Positions 53,904 through 61,301 of a stretch of 64,000 bases of DNA are shown piece by piece. The stretch's first letter is position 1. Each line of letters begins with the position of its first letter. Location of the stretch: the NCBI GenBank assembly GCA_036380925.1, contig DASVDW010000212.1, positions 7,970 through 71,969 of the forward strand. The letters run 5' to 3'. The position numbers were made by a program, and so were the translations under genes. Below the pieces are notes generated by a model. It made no database searches and had not been told where the DNA came from. It worked only from the letters and a program-made list of their open reading frames with translations. The stretch is from JAICLV01 sp036380925. GTDB taxonomy: Bacteria; Actinomycetota; Actinomycetes; Acidothermales; Acidothermaceae.

Positions 53904-54287
53904 ATGCCGAACAGCGAGCAGCTCCGCAAGATTGCCAACGTGGTCATCCCGGTCGCCGACCAAGACCGCGCCCTTGCCTTCTACGTCGACACGCTTGGCT
54001 TCGAGAAGCGGGTCGATCTGCCGTTCGGAGGCAGCTACCGATGGATCGAAGTGGGCCTGCCGAACCAGGACACGACGATCGCCCTCGCCCCTCCGCCCGA
54101 GGGCGGCAGCGCCGGCAATCGCGAGACCGGCATCAGTTTGCAGACCGCCGACGTCGAGGCGTACCACGCGCGTTTGACGGAACGCGGTGTCGACGTCGAC
54201 GCCGAGATCATGCGCATGGGCGACCCGGTGCCGCCGATGTTCTGGTTCCGCGACCCGGAGGGCAACACCCTTCTCGTCGTCCAGTGA
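53904..54287 (+). CDS. VOC-superfamily (glyoxalase/bleomycin-resistance-like) protein
   Basis: A 127-residue protein with two beta-alpha-beta-beta-beta units: IANVVIPVADQDRALAFYVD, TLGFEKRVDLPFGGSYRWIE, then QTADVEAYHARLTERGVDVD and MFWFRDPEGNTLLVVQ. Potential metal ligands include the Glu of WIEVG and the Glu of DPEGN. Function within the fold (dioxygenase, glyoxalase, epimerase or antibiotic binding) cannot be assigned. AGGAGG precedes the ATG. Confidence 0.9.
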   Translation: MPNSEQLRKIANVVIPVADQDRALAFYVDTLGFEKRVDLPFGGSYRWIEVGLPNQDTTIALAPPPEGGSAGNRETGISLQTADVEAYHARLTERGVDVDAEIMRMGDPVPPMFWFRDPEGNTLLVVQ

Positions 54288-54356
54288 TCACGAGCCGGTG
54301 AGCGCGACGAGCTGCTGCGTCGCGCGTGTCATCGCGACGCACCGGTCGACGTCGCC
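54288..54356 (-). pseudogene. Possible C-terminal remnant of a UvrD/HelR-type helicase
   Basis: The minus strand reads GDVDRCVAMTRATQQLVALT GS and a stop at 54288-54290. VAMTRATQQL resembles helicase motif VI (VALTRAxQRL) at the extreme C-terminus of superfamily-1 helicases. No other helicase motif is found upstream, so at most the last 25 codons of a helicase gene remain. The rest of the 54288-54478 gap holds nothing else I recognise. Chance resemblance is quite possible. Confidence 0.35.
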
Positions 54357-54478
54357 TTCGACGCCGCTGCGAGGTCTCTCCACTTTTGCGTTTCGCCCCT
54401 CGCATATGGTGTCGCCGAGAGGTGACGCCATGGACAGGTCGGCAAACCCGCGCGCTTCGGCGTGATGGCGGTGCTGCC

Positions 54479-55483
54479 GTGACGGCGTTGCTCGTCGTGC
54501 TCGCTATCGGCTTCGCGTACAGCATGGGGGCGCACTACACCGGCGCGTGCATGGGCATGCCGCACGCGCTGCACGCCATCAGCGCGTGGCGAGCGTTGGT
54601 GGTAATGGCGCCGCTCACGTTGGTCGGAGCGGCGCTGGTGTCGCACCAGGTCGAGCACACCGTCGGGCACGACTTGCTCACCGGCGCCGGCCTGTCGGCC
54701 ACCGGGCTGGTCATCGTCATCGGAGTCGCGTTCGGGCTGACGAGCGCCTTCAACGTGGCCAAAATCCCCACCTCCACGATTCAGATCCTGGTGTTCACCG
54801 TGGTCGGCTCCGGTCTTGGTGCTGGAGTCGGAGTTCATTGGTCGACCGTCGCCGCGCTCGCGATCGTCTGGGTGGCGGCGCCACCCGTGGCGGCGGCGCT
54901 GGGCTTCGCGTTGACGCGGGCGCTTGACCTCGTCCCCGCGACGCGGGCGCGAAATCAGCCAACGGCGGCATGCCACGTCGCGTCGTCCGGCCTGGACATG
55001 GTCGGTCTCTCGCTGGTCGCGGTCGGCGCGCTCGCGTCTTTCACGATGGGCGGCAACGACGTCGCCAACGCCACCGGCTCGCTCGTCGCCAACCACACGT
55101 TCAGCCCCTTGATCGCGGGCTTAATCGGCGGTCTCGGGCTGGCCGCCGGCGTGCTGACCTGGGGCCGACCGCTGCTGCGCAAGATCGCCTTCGACATCGT
55201 CACCGTCGACCGTCCGATGGCCACCGCGGCGCAACTCGTGCAGGCCGTCGTGGTGCTGGCCGCGGTCGGGTTCGGCTTTTTCACGTCGATGAACCAAGCG
55301 TTGATCGGCGCCATGACCGGCGCGGGGGCAGCCCGTGGACGCCACACCGTGCACAGGTCGTCATTGCGCGGCGTGCTTCGCGGGTGGGTGATCGGACCAG
55401 GCGCCGGCGTCGGCCTTGGCTACCTGATCACCTGGCTGGTGGCCGTCACAGCGGGCAGACACGCATTGCTCGCCCGGATGTGA
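54479..55483 (+). CDS. PiT-family inorganic phosphate permease-like protein
   Basis: A 334-residue membrane protein with about ten helices. The signature MGGNDVANATGSLVANHTF in the second half matches the GANDxANAxG motif of PiT phosphate:H+/Na+ permeases; an earlier NVAKIPTSTIQILVF segment corresponds to the first repeat in degenerate form. The GTG at 54479 begins the first hydrophobic segment (VTALLVVLAIGFAYSMG); the open frame further upstream has no membrane character. It could import phosphate or a related ion. Confidence 0.82.
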   Translation: MTALLVVLAIGFAYSMGAHYTGACMGMPHALHAISAWRALVVMAPLTLVGAALVSHQVEHTVGHDLLTGAGLSATGLVIVIGVAFGLTSAFNVAKIPTSTIQILVFTVVGSGLGAGVGVHWSTVAALAIVWVAAPPVAAALGFALTRALDLVPATRARNQPTAACHVASSGLDMVGLSLVAVGALASFTMGGNDVANATGSLVANHTFSPLIAGLIGGLGLAAGVLTWGRPLLRKIAFDIVTVDRPMATAAQLVQAVVVLAAVGFGFFTSMNQALIGAMTGAGAARGRHTVHRSSLRGVLRGWVIGPGAGVGLGYLITWLVAVTAGRHALLARM

Positions 55484-55508
55484 CCCCGGATGTGACCCCG
55501 GATAAGAC
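55473..55508 (+). repeat. Three tandem 12-bp repeats over the permease stop codon
   Basis: CCCGGATGTGAC occurs twice in direct succession (55473-55484, 55485-55496) and once more as CCCGGATAAGAC (55497-55508). Two looser copies follow near 55518 and 55529. The first unit carries the TGA stop of the permease gene. It looks like slipped-strand duplication, possibly with a role in RNA structure. Confidence 0.7.
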
Positions 55509-55584
55509 CCTGTGACGCCGGATATGGCCCGGACGTGACATTGGCCCCTAGCCGTGCTTGATAGAAGTTCTCATGCTCGGCGCC

Positions 55585-56067
55585 ATGAAGACATATCAGA
55601 TCGAGCAGCGGCAATTGGCGTCGGCGACGACCGCGGTGGTGCGGTCATCCCTGCTGGTGGGCGAGATTCCCGCGTTCATGAGGCACGCGTTCGGAAGCGC
55701 CGCCCGCATCCTCGCGAGCCAAGGAATCTCACTGGCCGGGCCGCCCTTCGCCCGGTATGACCATGTCGACGGCGACCGGTTCATCGTCGAGGCAGGCTTC
55801 CCGACGACCCCGGCGGTCACACCGACGGACGACGTGCTCGCCGCTGCCCTCCCCGCCGGGCCGGCAGCGGTGCTGACCTACGTCGGGCCGTACGACGAGA
55901 TGAAGTCGGCGTACGAGGCGTTGGCGGAGTGGATCGTCCGCAACGGTGGCACGCCGGCCGGCTCGCCATGGGAGATCTACTTCACCGATCCGGCGCACGA
56001 GCCGGATCCGCAGAAGTGGCGCACCGAGATCGTCATGCCGTTCCATCGCCCTGACATCGCCAGCTGA
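55585..56067 (+). CDS. GyrI-like small-molecule-binding protein
   Basis: A 160-residue GyrI-like (AraC effector-binding domain) protein: QIEQRQLASATTAVVRSSLL, VGEIPAFMRHAFGSAARILA, then AGPPFARYDHVDGDRFIVEA and LPAGPAAVLTYVGPYDEMKS, EIYFTDPAHEPDPQKWRTEI. The VGPYDEM and EPDP segments are the usual ligand-binding pocket residues. It has no DNA-binding domain, so it may sequester or isomerise a small molecule. ATG 55585 is preferred, but 55573 and 55558 are possible starts. Confidence 0.87.
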   Translation: MKTYQIEQRQLASATTAVVRSSLLVGEIPAFMRHAFGSAARILASQGISLAGPPFARYDHVDGDRFIVEAGFPTTPAVTPTDDVLAAALPAGPAAVLTYVGPYDEMKSAYEALAEWIVRNGGTPAGSPWEIYFTDPAHEPDPQKWRTEIVMPFHRPDIAS

Positions 56068-56110
56068 CTTCCGCGGCCACCGGCTGCGGCGCGCCGTTGC
56101 GTCGTCCGGC

Positions 56111-57646
56111 GTGTCGACTGGCCTGAACCCCGGCGCGGTCAGCATCGTGGTGCGGGTGCGTCGTGGGTTGCGGGGATCGCCGTTCAGCTGGCTGTGGGGC
56201 GCGTTCGCGATCAGCACCTTCGGCAGCTGGTTGGCGTTCGACGCGTTCTCGATGGTCGCGATCCTCGCTTTGCACGCGCGCCCGGTCGACGTGTCGCTGC
56301 TGGCCGCGGCGGGGCTCGCCGTCGGCGCGGTCGTCGCCGTCCCGCTTGGACCGTGGGTCGAGCACCGCCGCAAGCGGCGGATCATGGTTGCGATGGACGG
56401 CGCGCGGTTCGTCGCCCTGGCAAGCATCCCGATCACGTACGCGGTCGGGCGGCTGACGTTCGGACAGCTGGTGCTCGCGGCCGTCGTCGTCGGAACCGGG
56501 GACATCTGCTTTCGCGCGGCCAGCGGCAGCTTCTTGAAATCACTCGTGGAGCCCGGTGAGTTGCTTCGGGCCAATTCCCGTTTCGAATCGACGACCTGGA
56601 CGGCGACGATGATCGGTCCGCCGGTCGGCGGGGCGCTGATCAGCGCGTTCGGGCCGGTGGCGACCGTATTGGCGGACGCGGTGAGCTACCTGTTGTCCGC
56701 CTTGGGCATCACCGCGATTCCGGGGCGCGAGCAGCGCGCGGCGGCGTCGACGCCGCCGCGATCCCGCGGTGAGGTGCTCGAAGGGTGGCGTCACATCCTC
56801 GCGCACCGCGCTTTGCGGGCACTGTTCGCGAACACCTTGCTGTTCAACGGGTTGGTGATGGCGTCCGCGCCGCTGATCGCGGTGCTGATGCTCGGCCAGC
56901 TGGGCATCGCGCCGTGGCAGTACGGAATCGCGTTCGCCGCGCCCTGTGTCGGCGGGCTGGTGGGCTCTCGGTCAGCCCGGCGGCTCGCTGCGCGGCACGG
57001 CACCGCCACCGTGCTGCGATGGGCGGGCACGCTGCGCGCCTGCTGGCCAGTTGCGCTGGCGTTCATTCCGCCCGGCGTCGCAGGGGTGGTGTTCGTAGCG
57101 GTCGTGCAACTCGGCCTGGTGACGACGTGCGCGGTGTTCAATCCGGTGTTCGCGACCTACCGACTGCAGCAAACGCCAACGGATCGGCTCGCCCGGACGC
57201 TGGCGGCGTGGACGATCACCGGCAAGTGGAGCATCGCCGCGCTGACCGCGCTGTGGGGAGCCCTCGCTGCTCTCGTCGGGGTGCGCGTGGCAATCGGCGC
57301 CGCGGGACTGATCGTGCTGGTCACGCCGCTGCTGTTGCCCAAGCGGCAGCACCTCACGTCGTCCGACCAATCTTCGACACTCGCTTCTGGTGACGGTTCC
57401 TACCGGATTCCGGGAGCAAACGTCCAGAGAACGGCCTCACGCAGGCTGCGCGGCCGCTGGATCGGTGATCAGCCAGCTCAACTCGGCGCGCCCCGCGTCG
57501 GTGAGCCGGACGGCCCGGCCGCGGCCGACCCGCGTGAGCCAACCCCGGTCGAAGAACGCCGTCGTCAGCGCGGCGGGAAGCGCCCCCGCGATGTGGTAGC
57601 AGCGCTCAGTCCAGTCGACGCATGGCCGAACCAGCGGACGACGTGA
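56111..57646 (+). CDS. MFS transporter with tail overlapping the convergent ArsR gene
   Basis: A 12-TM major facilitator protein (enterobactin-exporter-like subgroup). Helical segments run from WLWGAFAISTFGSWLAFDAF to about AAGLIVLVTPLLLPKRQ (about residue 415). The loop VEHRRKRRIMVAMDGARFVA is typical of MFS motif A. After the last helix the frame has no stop for about 96 more codons and runs 210 bp into the antisense of the ArsR coding region, ending at 57646. Such a tail is atypical; a frameshift near 57390, where a TGA exists in another frame, would give a normal end. The start is uncertain; GTG 56111 is one choice among several. Confidence 0.75.
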   Translation: MSTGLNPGAVSIVVRVRRGLRGSPFSWLWGAFAISTFGSWLAFDAFSMVAILALHARPVDVSLLAAAGLAVGAVVAVPLGPWVEHRRKRRIMVAMDGARFVALASIPITYAVGRLTFGQLVLAAVVVGTGDICFRAASGSFLKSLVEPGELLRANSRFESTTWTATMIGPPVGGALISAFGPVATVLADAVSYLLSALGITAIPGREQRAAASTPPRSRGEVLEGWRHILAHRALRALFANTLLFNGLVMASAPLIAVLMLGQLGIAPWQYGIAFAAPCVGGLVGSRSARRLAARHGTATVLRWAGTLRACWPVALAFIPPGVAGVVFVAVVQLGLVTTCAVFNPVFATYRLQQTPTDRLARTLAAWTITGKWSIAALTALWGALAALVGVRVAIGAAGLIVLVTPLLLPKRQHLTSSDQSSTLASGDGSYRIPGANVQRTASRRLRGRWIGDQPAQLGAPRVGEPDGPAAADPREPTPVEERRRQRGGKRPRDVVAALSPVDAWPNQRTT

Positions 57647-58117
57647 GCCATGCGGCACCACGACGCCGAGTGACTCCAGTGGAGCGACGTCCACCACCGC
57701 CAGGTCGGAATTGAGGACGCCGGCGTCCACCAGCCCTCGGGTGACCGCGACTCCGAGCCGCCCGGCGAGGTGGTCGTAGCAGGTGCGGCCATCGCGCAGC
57801 GCCGCGCCGGCCGAGCTCTCGCGCAAACTGTTGACCGGCCTTGGCGGAGCAAGCGCGCCAAGGGCTTCCAGAGCAGCCGCGACGTCCGGGCCGGCAAGGC
57901 GGTAGTAGCGGTGCCGCCCTTGCCGAGTCACCTCGACGAAGCCGCCGGATAGCAGTCGAGACAGGTGTTCGCTCGCCGTCGACGGCATGATGGCGGCGGC
58001 GCGCGCGAGCTCGCCGGCGGTGCGAAATCGGCCGTCGAGCAACGTCTGACAGATCGCCGCGCGGCTTCGGTCGGCGAGAACGCTCGCCACCGCGGCGATG
58101 TCAGCGTCTCCAGGCAT
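57437..58117 (-). CDS. ArsR-family winged-helix regulator
   Basis: A 226-residue regulator. The ArsR HTH spans about residues 5-80: IAAVASVLADRSRAAICQTL, LARAAAIMPSTASEHLSRLL, SGGFVEVTRQGRHRYYRL. The C-terminal part (VDVAPLESLGVVVPHGSRRP, RPCVDWTERCYHIAGALPAA) is typical of longer actinobacterial ArsR-type proteins that repress nearby transporters. The ATG at 58117 starts the family sequence; the frame is open to 58306. Its 3' end overlaps the MFS gene in antisense by 210 bp, and it may regulate that gene. Confidence 0.9.
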   Translation of the reverse strand: MPGDADIAAVASVLADRSRAAICQTLLDGRFRTAGELARAAAIMPSTASEHLSRLLSGGFVEVTRQGRHRYYRLAGPDVAAALEALGALAPPRPVNSLRESSAGAALRDGRTCYDHLAGRLGVAVTRGLVDAGVLNSDLAVVDVAPLESLGVVVPHGSRRPLVRPCVDWTERCYHIAGALPAALTTAFFDRGWLTRVGRGRAVRLTDAGRAELSWLITDPAAAQPA

Positions 58118-58172
58118 TCCACCACCGTACGGCGTCGACGTTTCGGTCTGCGCCGAAGGATGTCGGCGCGAA

Positions 58173-58379
58173 TCAGCGGTCGTTGACCACAGCGCCGCCG
58201 TAAACGCGCACACCATGGCCGCGACGCACGACCGCCGCGATGTCGCGACGCGCGGTCGCGGCCGAAATGTGGAATTCCTCCTGAAGGTCCTGGCACTTGA
58301 CCGCACCTACGCTTTGCAACAACGACAAGGCGCGACGGCGACGCACTGCGGGCAGCGGCGCCGAATCGGTTCCGAACAT
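58173..58379 (-). CDS. Minimal DeoR-type helix-turn-helix protein
   Basis: A 68-residue protein (ATG 58379; GTG 58391 is possible) made up only of a DeoR-type winged HTH: RRRRALSLLQSVGAVKCQDL, QEEFHISAATARRDIAAVVR, RGHGVRVYGGAVVNDR. The last motif corresponds to the RVHGGA end of the DeoR HTH, after which a sugar-phosphate-binding domain normally follows; here a TGA comes directly after. GGGAGG precedes the ATG by 11 nt. It follows the GH43 gene by 24 bp on the same strand and is probably in its operon. It is either a truncated regulator or an effectorless DNA-binding mini-protein. Confidence 0.75.
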   Translation of the reverse strand: MFGTDSAPLPAVRRRRALSLLQSVGAVKCQDLQEEFHISAATARRDIAAVVRRGHGVRVYGGAVVNDR

Positions 58380-58403
58380 CGTGATAAGCACCTCCCAGCG
58401 TGT

Positions 58404-59453
58404 TCAGATCCTCGGCGCCGGCTGCGGCGCGTCGGTCGGCTGAATGACGGTTGGCACGTCGCCGTCCCATCGCAGCGGTTCGAGCCAAAGTTGTCGTCCC
58501 GGCTCAAGCGAACCCACCGCGTCGGGCGACCATGCGTGAAAGAGCAGCCACCACTCCCCCGCAGGCGTCTGCACGACGTAACAATGGCCGGGCCCCGTCG
58601 CGACGGACGACGATCGCACCAGCGGCCGGTCGGACTTGTCGACACAGGGCCCAAGCGGTGAGTCGCAGATCGCGTAACCCATCGCGTAGCGCTCATCCGC
58701 GTATGAATTCGCCGAATAGAAGAGGAAATACTTGCCGTCGTGAAGCACCATCTCGGGCGCCTCCACCAAGTTCCCTTGCCATGCCTTGGTGTTCGCCATC
58801 AGTTGGCGCGGCGTGCCGACCAGCGCGGAGCCATCGGCCGAAAGCTGCTGCGACCACAGATGAACGGGCGCGCCGCAGCAGTTTCCGTCGTTCTTCCAAA
58901 TCAGATACAGCCTGCCGTCACGGTCACGAAACGGGTTCGGGTCGATCGACCCGCCGACGGAATCCTGGCAGACCAGCGGAGCCGCGTTGTCGTCGCGATA
59001 GGGACCGCCCGGCGTCGCCGACACCGCGTGCCCGATGCACTGCACACCTTGCTTCTCCGCGCGCGCCACGTAATACATGTGGAACTCGTCGCCAATCTGG
59101 ATCACCTCAGGCGCCCATGTGTTGCCTGCGTTCGCCCAACTTCCCAGTTCGGGCAACGCATCCGGCCCCGGCGTCCAATGGACGAGGTCACGCGATGTCA
59201 ACGCCTGGATGTTCGAGCTCCCTCCCTCGGTGCCGAACGCGTAGTACACGTCATCGACGCGAATGACACCGGGATCGGGGAAGTTCGAGTCGTACACGGG
59301 ATTGCGATAGGTCGCCGACCCGACGGTGGCCGCCGCCGTCCGCGTCGGGCTGTCCGAGGACGTCGGCGAAGTGTCGCCACTCGACGTGCACGAGGTCACC
59401 ATGAGCGCTCCCAAACACCACGTGACAGCCAGATACCGTTGACGACGGCTCAT
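58404..59453 (-). CDS. GH43-family arabinan/xylan-acting lipoprotein
   Basis: A 349-residue lipoprotein: LAVTWCLGALMVTSC with lipidated Cys22, then a Ser/Thr linker. The five-bladed GH43 propeller has catalytic Asp60 in SNFPDPGVIR, the pKa-modulating Asp171 in SIDPNPFRD, and general acid Glu231 in VEAPEMVLHDG. This is the pattern of endo-arabinanases, beta-xylosidases and arabinofuranosidases. The ATG overlaps the permease stop (59450-59453). A surface-held GH43 next to a sugar ABC importer fits debranching of arabinoxylan fragments before uptake. Confidence 0.93.
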   Translation of the reverse strand: MSRRQRYLAVTWCLGALMVTSCTSSGDTSPTSSDSPTRTAAATVGSATYRNPVYDSNFPDPGVIRVDDVYYAFGTEGGSSNIQALTSRDLVHWTPGPDALPELGSWANAGNTWAPEVIQIGDEFHMYYVARAEKQGVQCIGHAVSATPGGPYRDDNAAPLVCQDSVGGSIDPNPFRDRDGRLYLIWKNDGNCCGAPVHLWSQQLSADGSALVGTPRQLMANTKAWQGNLVEAPEMVLHDGKYFLFYSANSYADERYAMGYAICDSPLGPCVDKSDRPLVRSSSVATGPGHCYVVQTPAGEWWLLFHAWSPDAVGSLEPGRQLWLEPLRWDGDVPTVIQPTDAPQPAPRI

Positions 59454-60346
59454 CCCTTCAGGCCGCTCCTGGCGACGCTTTGGATCACGTGCCGCTGCGC
59501 GAACACGAAGATCACCAGCACCGGCACACTGGCGATGACGGCGCCGGCCATGACGAGCGGGAAGTTGATGTTCGCGGCGTCCTGCAGACTCGCCAAGCCC
59601 GAGGGCAAGGTCAGGTGCTGCGGGTTGAAAAGAACGTAAACGGGCCACACAAAGTCGTTCCAGTTCGTCAGGTACGCGAGCACCGCGAGCGTCGCAAGCG
59701 CCGGCTTGGCGAGGGGCAGCACCACCCTCGTGAAGATGTGCCAATGGTTGGCGCCGTCGAGCACCGCCGCCTCTTCCAACTCGATCGGCAGGGACAGATA
59801 GAACTGCCGCATGAAGAAGACGCCGAACGCGTTGCCGACGCCAGGGATGATGACCGCCCACAGGGAGTCCAGCCAGCCGAAGCGGTTGACGATCAGGAAG
59901 TTCGGAATGAGAAACACAAAGCCTGGCACGAAAAGGGTTCCGACGACGAGCCCGAAGACAATCCGCCGGCCCACAAACTCCATTCGCGCGAGCGCGTAAG
60001 CGGCGGCCGCCGATGTCGCGACGATGAGCACCGACTGCGCGGTCGCCGCGATCAAACTGTTGATGAACCAGCGGATGACCGGCGTCTCCGCCGTCGTCGA
60101 CATCAGCGGTTTGTACTCCTCGGTTGTGAAGGGCCGAGGCAGCCAGCTCAGGGGCAGCCGGATCGCGTCGAATTTGGTCTTGAACGACGTGAGGAGCATC
60201 CACAACAGCGGTGCGACGAAGATGATCGTGAGAACCAACAGCACGAGGTAGAACGGCGCCCTGCGGGCGAGCTTCGACCAGTTGTGGCGCGGACCGGCCG
60301 ACGCCGCATCGGCGGCCCGGGTGTCGACAGCGACCTCGGTCACCAT
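59450..60346 (-). CDS. Sugar ABC transporter permease (MalG type)
   Basis: A 298-residue membrane protein with six helices. APFYLVLLVLTIIFVAPLLW at the N-terminus and the EAA-loop LPIELEEAAVLDGANHWHIF are diagnostic of CUT1 carbohydrate permeases. It overlaps the stop of the other permease (TGATG at 60346) and its own stop overlaps the GH43 start. It pairs with the MalF-type permease to import oligosaccharides. Confidence 0.95.
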   Translation of the reverse strand: MVTEVAVDTRAADAASAGPRHNWSKLARRAPFYLVLLVLTIIFVAPLLWMLLTSFKTKFDAIRLPLSWLPRPFTTEEYKPLMSTTAETPVIRWFINSLIAATAQSVLIVATSAAAAYALARMEFVGRRIVFGLVVGTLFVPGFVFLIPNFLIVNRFGWLDSLWAVIIPGVGNAFGVFFMRQFYLSLPIELEEAAVLDGANHWHIFTRVVLPLAKPALATLAVLAYLTNWNDFVWPVYVLFNPQHLTLPSGLASLQDAANINFPLVMAGAVIASVPVLVIFVFAQRHVIQSVARSGLKG

Positions 60347-61296
60347 CAGTACCGCTCCTTCTGCCTGAAGAACCGGAAGTTCATCACGCTGATGAGCAGC
60401 AGCACGATCGCCAGGATGTAGCTCATGGCCGCCGCGATCCCCTGCCGGAACTGGCGTAGGCCCGTCTCCGCGATGTACATGATCGCGGTTCGGGTGCTGT
60501 GGCCTGGTCCGCCTTGGGTCACTAGGTACGACTGGCCGAACATATTGGCCGACGCGAGGATCGTGACGGTGACGACGAAGAGCATGACCGGCCGCAGTCC
60601 GGGCGCGGTAACGCTCAGAAAAGTGCGCCACTTCCCGGCGCCGTCCAACTCCGCCGCCTCGTAGAGATCGCGAGGGATGTCCTGCAACCCGGCGAGGTAG
60701 ATGATCGCGTTGAAGCCCAGGGTCCACCACACCGTCATTCCGACGAGCGAGATCCAGGCCCACGGCAGCGCCGTGGTCCAGGGGAGGTTGTGACTGATGC
60801 CGAGCTTGTCGAGGTAGTAGTTCAACAACCCCACGTTGGGGTCGAGGATGAAGCGGAAGAGCAATCCCACCACGGCGACGCCAAGCACGTAAGGCGCGAA
60901 GAAGACGGCGCGGAAGAACGTCCGGCCGGGGAACGCGCGATTGAGCAGCAGCGCGACTCCCAGCGGGCACACGACGAGAAACGGCACTGACGCAGCGGTG
61001 AAGATGCCGGTCGCGATCATGCTGTTCCAGAAGTCACCGCTGTCGCGCGACCCTGGGGTGAACAACTGAACGTAGTTGTGCAAGCCGGTCCACGGCTTGT
61101 GCGGCAGCAGGTAGTCGTAATCGTGCAGGCTGATCCAAATCCCGTACAACGCCGGCAGCAGGATGAAGATGGCGAAGAACGCGAGGTACGGGGCCATGAA
61201 CAGGTACGGCGTCGCCCGCGCGTTGCGGCGCACCGGCCCGGCGCGGTGAGCCAACGGCGCACCACGCCGGACGACGGTCCGCTCCGACACGGTCAT
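60346..61296 (-). CDS. Sugar ABC transporter permease (MalF type)
   Basis: A 316-residue membrane protein with six helices. YLFMAPYLAFFAIFILLPAL begins the membrane domain; the EAA-loop is DIPRDLYEAAELDGAGKWRT. CUT1 permease partner of the downstream MalG-type protein. No ATPase gene is in the operon, so a shared multi-sugar ATPase such as MsiK is likely used. Confidence 0.95.
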   Translation of the reverse strand: MTVSERTVVRRGAPLAHRAGPVRRNARATPYLFMAPYLAFFAIFILLPALYGIWISLHDYDYLLPHKPWTGLHNYVQLFTPGSRDSGDFWNSMIATGIFTAASVPFLVVCPLGVALLLNRAFPGRTFFRAVFFAPYVLGVAVVGLLFRFILDPNVGLLNYYLDKLGISHNLPWTTALPWAWISLVGMTVWWTLGFNAIIYLAGLQDIPRDLYEAAELDGAGKWRTFLSVTAPGLRPVMLFVVTVTILASANMFGQSYLVTQGGPGHSTRTAIMYIAETGLRQFRQGIAAAMSYILAIVLLLISVMNFRFFRQKERY

Positions 61297-61301
61297 GAAG
61301 G

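Noticed and set aside
59450..60970. Long 506-codon reading of the MalG-type permease
   Set aside because: The upstream part is an out-of-frame reading of the MalF-type permease; the true start is ATG 60346, coupled by TGATG.
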